DNA of 64,000 bases, taken from the NCBI GenBank assembly GCA_965226045.1, contig CBDDBU010000024.1, forward strand, positions 62,001 to 126,000. Direction: 5' to 3'. Shown in pieces: positions 55,368-64,000 of this stretch. The notes beneath the pieces were generated by a model, which saw only the letters and a list, made by a program, of their open reading frames with translations, did not search any database and had not been told where the DNA came from. Within the stretch, counting starts at the first letter, position 1; each line of letters opens with the position of its first letter. The stretch is from CBDDBU01 sp965226045. GTDB taxonomy: Bacteria > Pseudomonadota > Alphaproteobacteria > VGEJ01. A program made the position numbers and the translations under genes.

Positions 55368-55590
55368 GCCGCACGCGGGTCCATCCCGATAATCCGGTGG
55401 GCGACGAAGTGGATCGGCTCGGATCGTCGTGATCACACAGCCTGCTTCGCCCAGATGGACTCAAGGTGGGAGTAGGGCACGATGATGGTCTGAGCAGCGC
55501 TGCCTGCGCGCCTACTCTTCAGCATCTTTGATCCTGACCGGGGCGGCGATGAACTCAGGCCCCGCACTCTGTTCGGCGATGGTGTTGCCC

Positions 55591-56460
55591 CTATCCTTCC
55601 TCCGTGGCGACATGGTCGGCGATGGCGACGATGCGGTACATCGAGCGCAGCACAGGTTTCTCGATCAACTTGCCGTCGACGACAACGAGGCCGCTGTCGC
55701 CCGCCTCGAATGCCGCGATGACCCGCCGGGCGCGGGCGATCGTCTCCGCGTCAGGCGTGAAACAGTCATTGATAACCGGGATCTGCTTGGGGTGGATGGC
55801 GGCCTTTCCAGTCATGCCTAGCGCCGCGCTGGCTGCCGCTTCGACCGCTAAGCCTTCCATGTCGTCGAGATCAAGGAAGGGAACGTCGATCAGATCGAGA
55901 GCCGAGCCGGCGGCTGCATGGACCATCCGCGAACGGGCATAGACGAGAGTACTCCAGGTCGGTTCGACCCGAAGCTCGGCGGCCATGTCGACGGCGCCGA
56001 AGAGCAGCGAATCGATACGCGCACTTGCCCGGGCGATCTCATGGCACGCCTCAAGCCCTTCGTTGGTCTCGATGATGACGTGGAAGCGGATCGCCGCGTG
56101 GGCTCCGTCGAGCAGCTCCTCGATCAGGCGCACCTCGTCGGGCGACTTCACTTTGGGCAACATCAACGCGAGCGGTGCCTTAGGCGCGGTGAGGATGGCG
56201 AGCACGTCGGCGAGGCCATCCGCCGTGCGCAGGCTGTTGATCCGCACCATGCGCTCAATGCCATCCCCGCCCGGAGAACCAGCGACCGTCGGCAGAGTCT
56301 TGTCTCGCGCCTCGTTCTTGTGCTCAGGGGCGATGGCGTCCTCGAGATCGACGCACACAATGTCGGCGCCGGACTTCAGCGCTTTGGCGAACATGTCGGG
56401 CCGCGTGCCTGGTGTGAAGATCAGGCTGCGGCGCGACTGGTACGTCGCTTTGTCTATCAT
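55591..56460 (-). CDS. HpcH/HpaI or CitE-like aldolase/lyase
   Basis: About 289 residues from ATG 56460 (GTG 56502 would add 14). CitE-superfamily motifs: RRSLIFTPGTRPDMFAKAL, GADIVCVDLEDAIAP with the metal aspartate nearby, ALMLPKVKSPDEV, VIIETNEGLEA and GMTGKAAIHPKQIPVIN. Members cleave or form 3-hydroxyacyl-CoA such as malyl-CoA or citramalyl-CoA, or hydrolyse malyl-CoA. It stands alone between the repeat copies. Confidence 0.88.
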   Translation of the reverse strand: MIDKATYQSRRSLIFTPGTRPDMFAKALKSGADIVCVDLEDAIAPEHKNEARDKTLPTVAGSPGGDGIERMVRINSLRTADGLADVLAILTAPKAPLALMLPKVKSPDEVRLIEELLDGAHAAIRFHVIIETNEGLEACHEIARASARIDSLLFGAVDMAAELRVEPTWSTLVYARSRMVHAAAGSALDLIDVPFLDLDDMEGLAVEAAASAALGMTGKAAIHPKQIPVINDCFTPDAETIARARRVIAAFEAGDSGLVVVDGKLIEKPVLRSMYRIVAIADHVATEEG

Positions 56461-56652
56461 CCTGCCATGGTCTTCAAGTTGGCCGTTGAGAGCCAAGCGC
56501 ACAATGGCGCAGCTTGGGTGGGTCGTACCACCTCGACGAGGTCACCGAGCGAATGTCGTTTGAGGGACGGGATCAAACCAATCCAACACGCCGCCTGATC
56601 AGCTCGGCGCCAACTTTCGGCCATAGCTCGCGGCGTCCTGCGAAGGGACCCT

Positions 56653-56738
56653 GGCGACCGGAAAAGTACCCTTTTGTTCCCAGCGCTGGGTGCGCGGGAT
56701 CTCTCAGGGCCCAAGGGTCCCCCGGGGGTGTGCCGAAC
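56653..56738. repeat. Dispersed repeat, copy 2
   Basis: Matches 55283-55367: GCGACCGG, then TTTGTTCCCAGCGCT, GGGATCTCTCAGGGCCC and GGGGGTGTGCCGAAC. The two copies bracket the CitE-like gene in the same orientation. The 56461-56901 gap contains nothing else I can support. Confidence 0.55.
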
Positions 56739-56901
56739 CGGCACTAGAGGCCATGCGGGAGGCCTCTTCGTGGGTGCCTCGCGCCTCCGGTCATGATGGG
56801 CAACCAGGCCATGTGTTGCCGAGCTTAGCACGCCTCAGCTAGGCAGCTAACGACACCAGGCGGACCTCCAAGCGACCTTAGAAGCGCGCTGCAGACGATA
56901 G

Positions 56902-57135
56902 TCAGACCATGACCTCCAGTGCCGCCACCCTCTCCTTGATCTCGACGATCTCTAACACGCGCCGATAGTCGTCCAACAGATCGCTAGCGGCCCTCGCCTC
57001 GTTGGGCGCGACCTCGCCCTTCGCGACGGTTTGAAGGAGCGCTCTCTGAAACGTCGAGGAGAACCGCTCGCGGACCTTCGCGCACCACGCCGGTATGAGA
57101 TCGGCGCTGGTACCCGAATGTCTGCCTACAACCTA
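56902..57135 (-). pseudogene. C-terminal remnant of a helical protein
   Basis: A minus-strand frame without a start codon, opened by a TAG near 57137, encodes RHSGTSADLIPAWCAKVRER, then LLQTVAKGEVAPNEARAASD and LLDDYRRVLEIVEIKERV, and stops at 56902-56904. The pattern of basic helix then GEVAPNEA plus LE-rich helix resembles the C-terminal tail of DUF5681-type proteins. That similarity is from memory and uncertain. Confidence 0.35.
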
Positions 57136-57268
57136 CGCCGTCATGACAGCTCCTCCAGCAGCGCCTTCGCTTCGGATCAGGTTGCGTGTCTTGAAAGCCT
57201 GAGAGCTGATCGCCCTACGACTGGTCCACCAGGGACTTCGAGCCAAAGCGGCTAGCTCCCTGACGTCT

Positions 57269-57283
57269 CCCCCCCCCCCCCCC
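57269..57283. repeat. C15 homopolymer
   Basis: Fifteen consecutive C residues in a non-coding stretch (57136-57332) upstream of nothing recognisable. Such tracts slip during replication and are error-prone in sequencing. Confidence 0.8.
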
Positions 57284-57332
57284 GCACGCGCGTTTTTGGG
57301 CAACGCCGCGCCCCGGAACGCCGCGCGGGTCC

Positions 57333-57958
57333 TCAGCCTGCCTTCGCGTTCAACTCTGAATGGACGGCCTCCAGCGTCTCGAAGATTTCCTCGATGACAT
57401 TCTCCTTGCCGTCAAAGAGCGCATCCGGACCTCCGGCATGCAGGCTGTTGAACGGTGGCTCGTAGAGCGCGGACGCGTCCATGACGCCTCGGGCGGTGAG
57501 CTGGTCGATGACCAATTCGACGAAGCGGATACCAGCAAGCGTAAATGAACTGGTTTGAGAGAACGTCAGAGCAGCCGTCACCATATGTTCCGCGATTTCG
57601 AGCTCTCCCGAGACGAGAAAGACGAAATTCGTGACCGTGGTGTTGGTAGCCACCAGTGATCGTGAGCGCATTCCCGGCAAGCGTGAATGGGCCCATTCCC
57701 ACAAACGTTTGGGGCGAACGTCAGAGCGTTGGCATCTATCTCGAGGATTTCCGAGATCATGTTGAAGCCATCATCATCGACCGGCATCGCATCCGTGTTC
57801 AGATCGTAGGTACCCTGTAGATTCCCGACCGTGAGCGCGTTCGGTTTCTTATCACCGACGCCAGCACACCCGATCACCACGAGCGAAAACACCGCGACGC
57901 TGCACAACCGCAAGACCGACGCTTTTATTTTAGTGCTGCCATACCGTGAGGCCGCCAT
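57333..57958 (-). pseudogene. Lipoprotein gene with frameshifts
   Basis: The 5' frame from 57958 gives a lipoprotein leader with lipobox VVIGCAG, then LQGTYDLNTDAMPVDDDGFN and NALTFAPNV. The continuation GPFTLAGNALTI is one frame away near 57700, and TNFVFLVSGELEIAEHMVTA to LEAVHSELNAKAG is in a third frame. Two indels therefore break it. The product is unrecognised; it appears to be a surface protein with a repeated LTF...FTLAG theme. It overlaps the SDR 3' end by 29 bases. Confidence 0.6.
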
Positions 57959-58688
57959 CGACGAGGATGGTCTGGCCGGTCATGTAGCGCGCCTTGTCAG
58001 AGGCCAGGAAAACCACGACATCGGCGATGTCGTCGGGCTCGCCCACGCGCCCGAGCGGGATACGGTCCGCCGCCGCCGCGACCCCCTCGGGCCCGAGCGA
58101 GTGCTCCGCCGAAAGCGACTGGGCGGTGCGGATCAGGCCCGGCGCGATGCCCATGACACGGATGCCATCCTTGGCGAGTTCGATCGCGAGTCCACGCACC
58201 AGCCCCAAGACGCCGGCCTTGGCGGCGTTGTACTGCACGTGCTCATCCCAGCCGTAACATAGGCCCGAAATTGACGAGATGCACACGATGGTGCCGCTGC
58301 CGCGATCGCGCATCGCCGGCGCCAGCGGCCTGACCATGCGCATTATCCCCTTGAGATCGACCTCGAAGGTGTGATCCCACTTCTCGTCGGTCATCTCGGC
58401 CAGCGGTACGCGGTGGGCGATGCCAGCGTTGGCGACGACGCAGTCGGGCGGTCCATGCGCCGCTAGCACCGCCGCCGCCACCCGGTCCGCGTTCTCGGTG
58501 CTTGTGACGTCGAGGTGGTGGAATTCGGCCGAGCCGCCGTCCTGGGCGATCTCGTCGGCCGCCGCTGTCCCCTCCGCCGCCAGGATATCGGTGACAATGA
58601 CGTGGTAGCCCGCGCCGGCGAACGCCGTGGCGGTAGCGCGGCCGATGCCGATACCGGCGCCGGTGATGAGAACCGTTGGTTTTGTCAT
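57930..58688 (-). CDS. Short-chain dehydrogenase/reductase
   Basis: 252 residues from ATG 58688 (GGAGTGAAGAG upstream). Classical SDR with ITGAGIGIGRATA, VVANAGIAHRVPL, serine in CISSISGLCYG, YNAAKAGVLG and a C-terminal GQTILVDGGL. The cofactor is probably NAD(H) (an aspartate in VTDILAAEG follows beta-2). Substrate unknown. Intact in a neighbourhood of broken genes. Confidence 0.9.
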   Translation of the reverse strand: MTKPTVLITGAGIGIGRATATAFAGAGYHVIVTDILAAEGTAAADEIAQDGGSAEFHHLDVTSTENADRVAAAVLAAHGPPDCVVANAGIAHRVPLAEMTDEKWDHTFEVDLKGIMRMVRPLAPAMRDRGSGTIVCISSISGLCYGWDEHVQYNAAKAGVLGLVRGLAIELAKDGIRVMGIAPGLIRTAQSLSAEHSLGPEGVAAAADRIPLGRVGEPDDIADVVVFLASDKARYMTGQTILVDGGLTVWQH

Positions 58689-58773
58689 CTCTTCACTCCG
58701 CTTGATCCGCTGATGGCCCCGACGTCGACAGCCCCGGGGCCAGTATACAAATTTGGCGACCGCGACGCCGTCG

Positions 58774-59520
58774 CTAGGCCCCGCCCCGATCGAGCCGGTG
58801 GTGACGCAATGCGGGATCGAGGAAGCGACCCAATTCGGACAACGACGCGGCGTCCTCGCGCAGCGGAAAATCGAAAAAGGCGCGCAACACGGACACCGTT
58901 GCCTCCATTTCATCGAGGAGAGAGCCATAATCGATGCGCAGTCGCCGCCCCCCCCCGGGGGTGTCACGATCGATGTGCATTTCGTATTTGTCGTAGAGGC
59001 GCGCCACTCGCTCAACCGAGAATGCACCGGAGAGGTATGGCGTCTCGCGGATCGATGCGGTCGCGTCCTCTCAAACTCGGCGCGTTGCCACCAACCACGG
59101 TCTGATCGCGAGTCGATCGAACACCGGCGGATAGATAGGGAGCAGCAGTGTGAGACGCGGATCTTTGATCCCGAACACCGGCAGCGTGCCAAAGTCACGC
59201 TAACTTATCTTCGCTATGCCCTCGGAGATCGCCCGCACATCCCTCCGCTTGGCCCATTTCCCAGGCAACGGCGATTCGTCCGACCAGTCAGAATCGAGGG
59301 CGCGGAGAATCCGCTTGTTGGCATCGGAAAGGTCGGCATGCTCGTAGTTCCCTTTCGCGTTCCAGCTATCCAGGAGCTTGAGCCGACCGGCGAACGGGAC
59401 GCCCAGGATGTTGAGAGCACCAGAAAGGGCCGAGGTTTCGGAGCGGGCGATTCCGACCACGACGACCGCATTTCGCGGGGCCGGGCGCCGAGTCCCGACG
59501 CCAACGCAACCGGCACTCAT
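58774..59520 (-). pseudogene. Sulfotransferase-family protein with two internal stops
   Basis: One minus-strand frame reads VVVVGIARSETSALSGALNI (phosphosulfate-binding region), LLDSWNAKGNYEHADL, TAG at 59200-59202, FGIKDPRLTLLLPIYPPV, PWLVATRRV, TGA at 59071-59073, then VARLYDKYEMHID and a C-terminal RIDYGSLLDEM. All blocks follow the order of sulfotransferases that modify polysaccharide, so two nonsense codons interrupt a single gene. Confidence 0.75.
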
Positions 59521-59603
59521 GTGATGTCCGTCAACTCGCCGGTGGCACGAAGCATATACCGTTGTTACCCGAAGGCGTCAGAAAGCAACAAGACCAAAAC
59601 TGG

Positions 59604-60791
59604 ATGGCACACGGGGACGTCTCGCCGAGGATCGGTGTCGTGGGTACCGGTTACATTGGCCAACATTTCGCGGCGGCGGCGAGCCGCCAACAAGGGTTCG
59701 AACTCTCTCGAGTCCTTGCGCGCGGTCCTCTCCGGCAGGGCCGCGACTTCCCCTGGCCGTGCCAGCTGACGACATCGGTCGACGATCTTCTCGATAATTG
59801 GATCTGCTATTCGAGTGCGCGGGCGACGTGATCCATGCCACCAACGTGATCGATCGCGCACTCACTCACGGTCTCCCGGTCGTCACATTCGGTTCCGGGT
59901 TTCACGTGACGGTTGGGTCCTATTTCGTCGGCCGCGGCATGCCTCACCGAGGCGGAGGGCGACCAGCCCGGGAGCATGGCGGCCCTCGCGGAGGACATCG
60001 AAGCGATGGGCCTTCGGCCGCTTGTTTACGGCAACATGAAGGGCTTCCTCAATCGCAATCCAAGCCGCCGTGACATGAAAATCTGGGCGCGCCGTCAGGG
60101 CATCAGCTTGCGCATGGTCACCGCCTTCACGGACGGCACCAAGCTGCAGCTCGAACAGGCGTTGGTGGTGAATGGGCTAGGGGCGACGATCGCCGAGCTC
60201 GGACTCATCGGTCCGGAGAGCGATGATCTTGGGGTGGCGGGCTGCGAACTTGCGATACGGGCGAAGGCCATCGGGCACCCGATTAGCGACTATGTGCTCT
60301 CTTCCGAGAGCAGTCACGGCGTGTTCATCGTTGCCGAGCACGAGGACAACGAGCGCGACGCGTTGCGCTACCTCAAACTCGGCAGCGGCCCGTTCTACGT
60401 GCTGACCAAGCCGAACGTGCTCAGCTACCTTGAGGCCCTAAAGACGGTCAGGCGGGCGGCTCTGGGCGGACCGGTGCTTCTCGACAACTCGGAGTGTCCG
60501 ATCATTAGCGTCGCCGCGGTCGCCAAGCACAACCTCGCCGCCGGCACCCATATCCCTTATGGCATCGGCAGCTTCGAGGTCTACGGGACCAGTGTATTCT
60601 TTCGTGGCAACGCGGGACACTTGCCGATCGGCCTCGTCCAAGACGCGACCCTGCGGCGCGACGTCGCGGCGGGCTAAACGCTGGCGATCGATGACGTTGA
60701 GCTGCCGGAGAGTCTCGCGCTCACGGCGTGGCGCGCGGTCGAGGCCAAAGCGCTCGCCACGGACTCCCAACGCGCCGTCCTCACCGGCTGA
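59604..60791 (+). pseudogene. COG4091-type homoserine dehydrogenase-like/SAF protein, broken
   Basis: Frame 1 gives the Rossmann start IGVVGTGYIGQHF to SVDDLLDN; a second frame carries LLFECAGDVIHATNVIDRAL and VVTFGSGFHVTVGSYFV; then the first frame resumes with EGDQPGSMAALAEDIEAMGL, NMKGFLNRNPSRRDMK, TAFTDGTKLQLEQALVVNG and the SAF segment up to TAA 60675-60677. The frame continues after it with TLAIDDVELPES to 60791. Two compensating frameshifts near 59800 and 59940 plus one nonsense codon disrupt the gene. Intact homologues are predicted NAD-dependent oxidoreductases linked to sugar metabolism. Confidence 0.75.
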
Positions 60792-61365
60792 GCGGCGATC
60801 TCGGTGGTTGCAGGGCGTAGCGCGGCAGGCGCTCGTCGTCGATCGCGGTCAGACGGAGGCCGGCTGCGTCCCGCAGTGACAGCACCACGTCTTCGCGGGG
60901 CCACCGGATATCGATGTCCGGGTCGTTCCAGGCAATCGTGATTTCCGCTTCGGGCGCATAAAAGGCGGTGCATTTGTATGCGAACAGAGCCTGATCGCTG
61001 AGCACGCAAAAGCCGTGCGCAAAGCCCGCGGGGAGGTACACCTGCTTCTTGTTTTCATCCGAAATTTCAAGGCCGTGCCACAGCCCGTAGGAGGGTGAGC
61101 CGCGCCGCACATCCACCGCCACGTCGAAGACCGTGCCCGATAATGCGGTGACGAGCTTTGCCTGTGGTGAGGAATTCTGAAGATGAAGCCCCCGCAACGT
61201 TCCGCGACGCGAGAACGACACATTGTCTTGGGCAAACGGATCTAGAATGCCAGCTGCCGCGTAACGTTCGGCGTGATACGCCTCGAAGAAGTGGCCGCGC
61301 TCGTCGCCAACGACGTCGGGCTCGACAACAAGCACACCCGGCAGCGATGTCTCCGACACCCTCAA
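60781..61365 (-). CDS. rfbC: dTDP-4-dehydrorhamnose 3,5-epimerase
   Basis: 194 residues from TTG 61365, with GGAGG nine bases upstream. RmlC landmarks: VVGDERGHFFEAYH, QDNVSFSRRGTLRGLHLQ (catalytic His), VFDVAVDVRRGSPSYG, YLPAGFAHGFCVLSD and the late FAYKCTAFYAPEAE tyrosine region. It makes dTDP-4-keto-L-rhamnose for surface polysaccharide. Its 3' end overlaps the SAF-protein remnant by 11 bases. Confidence 0.92.
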   Translation of the reverse strand: MRVSETSLPGVLVVEPDVVGDERGHFFEAYHAERYAAAGILDPFAQDNVSFSRRGTLRGLHLQNSSPQAKLVTALSGTVFDVAVDVRRGSPSYGLWHGLEISDENKKQVYLPAGFAHGFCVLSDQALFAYKCTAFYAPEAEITIAWNDPDIDIRWPREDVVLSLRDAAGLRLTAIDDERLPRYALQPPRSPLSR

Positions 61366-61534
61366 TAGTGCGCGCCTCCGTAAAGATTGTTGTGCGGCTC
61401 GGGGCCATTCGCCGTCGGCCGGGAGATGCGCGTGGGCGCTCGGGCCGAGGTATTTCCTCCATCGCCCACACGCCATCATAAGCCGATTGGGTGCCGCGGT
61501 GAATGCATGGGCTATCTCGCGTTCTGGACGGGAA

Positions 61535-61549
61535 ACAGTAAGATACTGT
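61535..61549. promoter_or_regulatory. Palindrome just upstream of recQ
   Basis: ACAGTA-AGA-TACTGT is a perfect six-base inverted repeat ending four bases before the recQ ATG, so it overlaps the translation start region. It could be an operator or a weak hairpin. It does not match the alphaproteobacterial LexA site GTTC-N7-GTTC. Confidence 0.3.
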
Positions 61550-61552
61550 CCA

Positions 61553-63394
61553 ATGCAGCCGCCGGAGAATGATCACGACCAAAAGCGCCAGGTCTTGCAG
61601 GAAGTCTTCGGCTTCGACGAATTCCGTCCCGGCCAGGAGCAGGCGGTGGATGCGCTGCTAGCTGGACGCAGCTTACTGGCGGTCATGCCGACCGGGTCTG
61701 GCAAGTCGCTCTGCTTTCAGGTGCCGGCGTTGGTGCGCGGCGGGGTCACCATCGTCGTCTCGCCGCTGGTGGCGCTCATGCACGATCAGGTGGCGGCATT
61801 GCGTCTCGCTGGGATCGCCGCGGATACCATCAATTCTTCGCGCGACCGTGACGACAACGTCGCGGCCTGGCGGCGCACCACCACCGGCGAACTGCGGCTG
61901 CTCTATATGTCGCCCGAGCGGCTGATGACCGGCCAGATGCTGGCGGCGCTCGGACGGCTCGATGTCCGCCTGATCGCGATCGACGAGGCCCACTGCATTT
62001 CGCAATGGGGGCCTGCATTCCGCCCGGAGTATCAGGACCTCTCGCGCCTGCGAGATATTTTCCCCGGCGTTCCCATCGCCGCCCTGACGGCGACGGCCGA
62101 TCAGGTCACCCGCGAGGACATCGCCGCTCAGTTGTTCGCGGGCGATGCGGAGACCATCGTTCTTGGCTTCGATCGCCCGAACATCAAGCTCGTGGTGGAG
62201 ATGAAGCGCGAGTGGAAATCGCAGCTGCTCTCGTTCGTCGAACGGCACGGCGGCGAAAGCGGAATCATTTATTGCCTATCACGCAAGAAGACCGAAGAGA
62301 CCGCCGCCTTGCTCAGTCAGAAAGGCGTTCTCGCCCTGCCCTATCACGCCGGCATGGACAAGGCGGTGCGCGACGCCCACCAGAACGCCTTCATGACCGA
62401 GCCCGGCGTTGTCATCGTGGCGACCATCGCCTTTGGCATGGGAATCGATAAATCCGATGTCCGGTTCGTCTTCCACGCCGACCTGCCCGGCAGTATCGAA
62501 GCGTATTACCAGGAAATTGGCCGCGCCGGCCGCGACGACCAGCCGGCCGAGGCGCACATGCTATTCGGGCTCGGCGACATCCGCATGCGGCGAATGTTCA
62601 TCGCCCAGGAAGAGGCCGGCGAGGAGCGCAAGCGTCGCGAGTATCAACGCCTCGACGCGCTGCTTGGCTATTGCGAGGCGGCGACCTGCCGCCGCCGCGA
62701 CTTGCTCGCCTATTTCGGGGAACGGATCGAGCCGTGCGGGAACTGCGATGCCTGTCTTGACCCGGTCGAGATCGTGGACGGCACGACGGAGGGGCAATGG
62801 GCGCTCGCGGCGGTCGAACGGACCGGGCAACGCTTCGGCGCGGCTCACATCATCGATGTCTTGCGAGGGTCGCTGACGGAGAAGGTGGTCAAGGCCGGCC
62901 ACGACCGCTTGGCCCCCTTCGGGGTCGGCGCTGGACACAAGAAGGAGGCGTGGCGGTCCCTGATGCGACAGCTTGTGGCCGGCGAATTCCTCCGCCTCGA
63001 CGCCGAGGGCTTTGGCGGGCTGACGATCACCGACAAGGGCCGGATGCTCATGCGGGGCGAGGCCAGCTTCCAATGTCGCCAGGAGACCATGCACCCCACC
63101 CCACCCGCGCGGCGCGCAGCCCAAAGCGCCGCGGCCGCCGTGGAGCTGTCGGATGCCCAGGCAACGCTGTTTGGCCGGCTCAAGGAACTGCGCCTGCGCC
63201 TCGCCAAGGCGCGGGGCGTGCCGGCTTATGTTGTCTTTTCGGACCGATCGCTCGCCGACATGGCCCGGCGCCAGCCACGGAATACCGATGAATTCGGTGC
63301 GGTCAACGGGGTCGGCGCGGCCAAGCTGAAGAATTTCGCGGCGCCCTTCCTGGCGGCTATCGCTGCGAACGGAGGGCTCGCAGCCGACGAGTAG
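61553..63394 (+). CDS. recQ: ATP-dependent DNA helicase RecQ
   Basis: 613 residues. Superfamily 2 helicase motifs in order: FRPGQEQAVDALLAG, Walker A MPTGSGKSLCFQ, DEAHCISQWGPAFRPEY, ALTATAD, YHAGMDKAVRD, VATIAFGMGIDKSDVRFV and YYQEIGRAGRD. The zinc-binding RQC region has C-rich YCEAATCRRRDLL and CGNCDACLDP, and an HRDC domain ends the protein (LFGRLKELRLRLAKARGVPA). It unwinds DNA 3' to 5' in RecF-pathway repair. Start ATG 61553. Confidence 0.95.
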   Translation: MQPPENDHDQKRQVLQEVFGFDEFRPGQEQAVDALLAGRSLLAVMPTGSGKSLCFQVPALVRGGVTIVVSPLVALMHDQVAALRLAGIAADTINSSRDRDDNVAAWRRTTTGELRLLYMSPERLMTGQMLAALGRLDVRLIAIDEAHCISQWGPAFRPEYQDLSRLRDIFPGVPIAALTATADQVTREDIAAQLFAGDAETIVLGFDRPNIKLVVEMKREWKSQLLSFVERHGGESGIIYCLSRKKTEETAALLSQKGVLALPYHAGMDKAVRDAHQNAFMTEPGVVIVATIAFGMGIDKSDVRFVFHADLPGSIEAYYQEIGRAGRDDQPAEAHMLFGLGDIRMRRMFIAQEEAGEERKRREYQRLDALLGYCEAATCRRRDLLAYFGERIEPCGNCDACLDPVEIVDGTTEGQWALAAVERTGQRFGAAHIIDVLRGSLTEKVVKAGHDRLAPFGVGAGHKKEAWRSLMRQLVAGEFLRLDAEGFGGLTITDKGRMLMRGEASFQCRQETMHPTPPARRAAQSAAAAVELSDAQATLFGRLKELRLRLAKARGVPAYVVFSDRSLADMARRQPRNTDEFGAVNGVGAAKLKNFAAPFLAAIAANGGLAADE

Positions 63395-63437
63395 CCCACC
63401 GGTTCCCACTACGCCGATCGGGCCGTCACGCCGCCGC

Positions 63438-64000
63438 TTAGGGCGTTGCGGCAGTCCAGGTGCTTGGCACGCCGCAGCCCACCTCCGCCACGATTTCGAA
63501 GGAGCGCAGGCGGTTGGCGTGGTCGTAGATGTGCGAGGTGATGAGGAGTTCATCGGCTTGGGTGAGTGCGGCGAAGTCCGCCATCGCGGCCCGCACCGCT
63601 TCGGGCGGACCCGCGACCGAGCACGACAGGCTGTTGTCGAGCATCTGCTTTTCCTGTGGCGTGAGCGTTTCCTCGAACCCCTCCACAGGGGGTGGCAAAG
63701 GGCCGGGCCGTCCCTGCCGGAGACTGAGAAAGCTCTGTTGATGGGAACTGCGCAAGACTTTCGCCTCTTCAACGGTATCGGCCGCGAACACGTTGAGGCC
63801 GACCATCAGATACGGCGCCGCTAGCTGCTCCGAGGGCCGAAATTCGGACCGGTAGAGCTTGATCGCCTGCATCAGCGCGGCGGGCGCGAAATGCGAGGCA
63901 AACGCATAGGGCAGGCCGGCCAAGGCCGCGAGCTGGGCACCAAACAGGCTCGATCCCAAGATCCAGAGGGGCACCCCAAGGCCAGCGCCCGGCACCGCCT
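63438..64000 (-). CDS. LLM-class flavin-dependent monooxygenase, C-terminal part
   Basis: The gene runs off the right edge. Visible residues include GVPLWILGSSLFGAQLAALA, LPYAFASHFAPAAL and a C-terminal ITSHIYDHANRLRSFEIVAE, which are the late blocks of MsnO8-type luciferase-like monooxygenases (FMNH2-dependent, with bacterial-luciferase fold). The product is probably intact but the N terminus is outside the window. Confidence 0.88.
   Translation of the reverse strand, partial: AVPGAGLGVPLWILGSSLFGAQLAALAGLPYAFASHFAPAALMQAIKLYRSEFRPSEQLAAPYLMVGLNVFAADTVEEAKVLRSSHQQSFLSLRQGRPGPLPPPVEGFEETLTPQEKQMLDNSLSCSVAGPPEAVRAAMADFAALTQADELLITSHIYDHANRLRSFEIVAEVGCGVPSTWTAATP

Noticed and set aside
55512..55613. 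33-codon minus-strand ORF overlapping the end of the CitE-like gene, with a plausible ATG and protein-like tail
   Set aside because: Too short and without recognisable similarity or ribosome site; could be a chance frame.
61535..61549. LexA box upstream of recQ
   Set aside because: The palindrome does not match the GTTC-N7-GTTC form used in alphaproteobacteria.

Overview
The window is GC-rich DNA from a bacterium that looks like an alphaproteobacterium, probably Rhodospirillales-like. The main clues are a Fur protein lacking the usual CxxC zinc pair, an SdhAF4/DUF1674 gene beside rsmB, TAXI-type TRAP transport, and many family III CoA-transferase, SDR and acyl-CoA genes. That assignment is an inference. 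I saw no rRNA, tRNA or CRISPR array.

Layout. 1-3000: nickel-enzyme maturation (end of ureG, ureD, larE, larB). 3061-13368: small secreted or membrane proteins, a creatininase-family hydrolase, acs, a broken PQQ-type sugar dehydrogenase, sdhAF4, rsmB, an FkbM methyltransferase, rpe, a heparinase-family gene and a truncated PhyH gene. 13452-19820: a GMC oxidoreductase, then two neighbouring IS21-family elements, one apparently intact and one decayed. 20046-25558: an iron ABC binding protein divergent from fur, a D-carbamoylase, a Tat-exported sugar-binding protein and a divergent alanine-racemase-like gene. 26029-32795: signalling (a cNMP-binding plus EAL protein, a PAS-guanylate/adenylate cyclase), methyltransferases and an acyl-CoA ligase. 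32957-38749: an M20 peptidase, TAXI TRAP transporter and class V aminotransferase set. 38770-42975: a VOC, DUF2239 and carotenoid oxygenase set behind an elaborate promoter, then SnoaL-like and D-2-hydroxyacid dehydrogenase genes.

43357-54909 is the most striking segment. Ten tightly packed plus-strand genes encode a CoA-thioester catabolic pathway: two family III CoA transferases, a BadI/MenB-like crotonase, an acyl-CoA ligase, an SDR, an acyl-CoA dehydrogenase, two separately encoded 3-hydroxyacyl-CoA dehydrogenase parts, a quinone oxidoreductase and a type II dehydroquinase-like protein. The cluster has no thiolase, which fits C-C cleavage by the BadI-like hydrolase, as in alicyclic acid degradation. 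It is bracketed by two similarly oriented IS6-family copies, one complete and one truncated, with broken genes at the outer and inner edges.

54910-64000 holds a CitE-like lyase, a dispersed repeat, remnants of several genes, an SDR, rfbC, recQ and the end of a luciferase-like monooxygenase.

A general theme is gene decay. At least ten genes carry internal stops (TAA, TAG and TGA all occur), frameshifts or truncations next to intact neighbours. This suggests recent relaxation of selection together with IS activity, or, less interestingly, consensus errors. Two genes also appear to start at ATA behind well-placed Shine-Dalgarno sequences.
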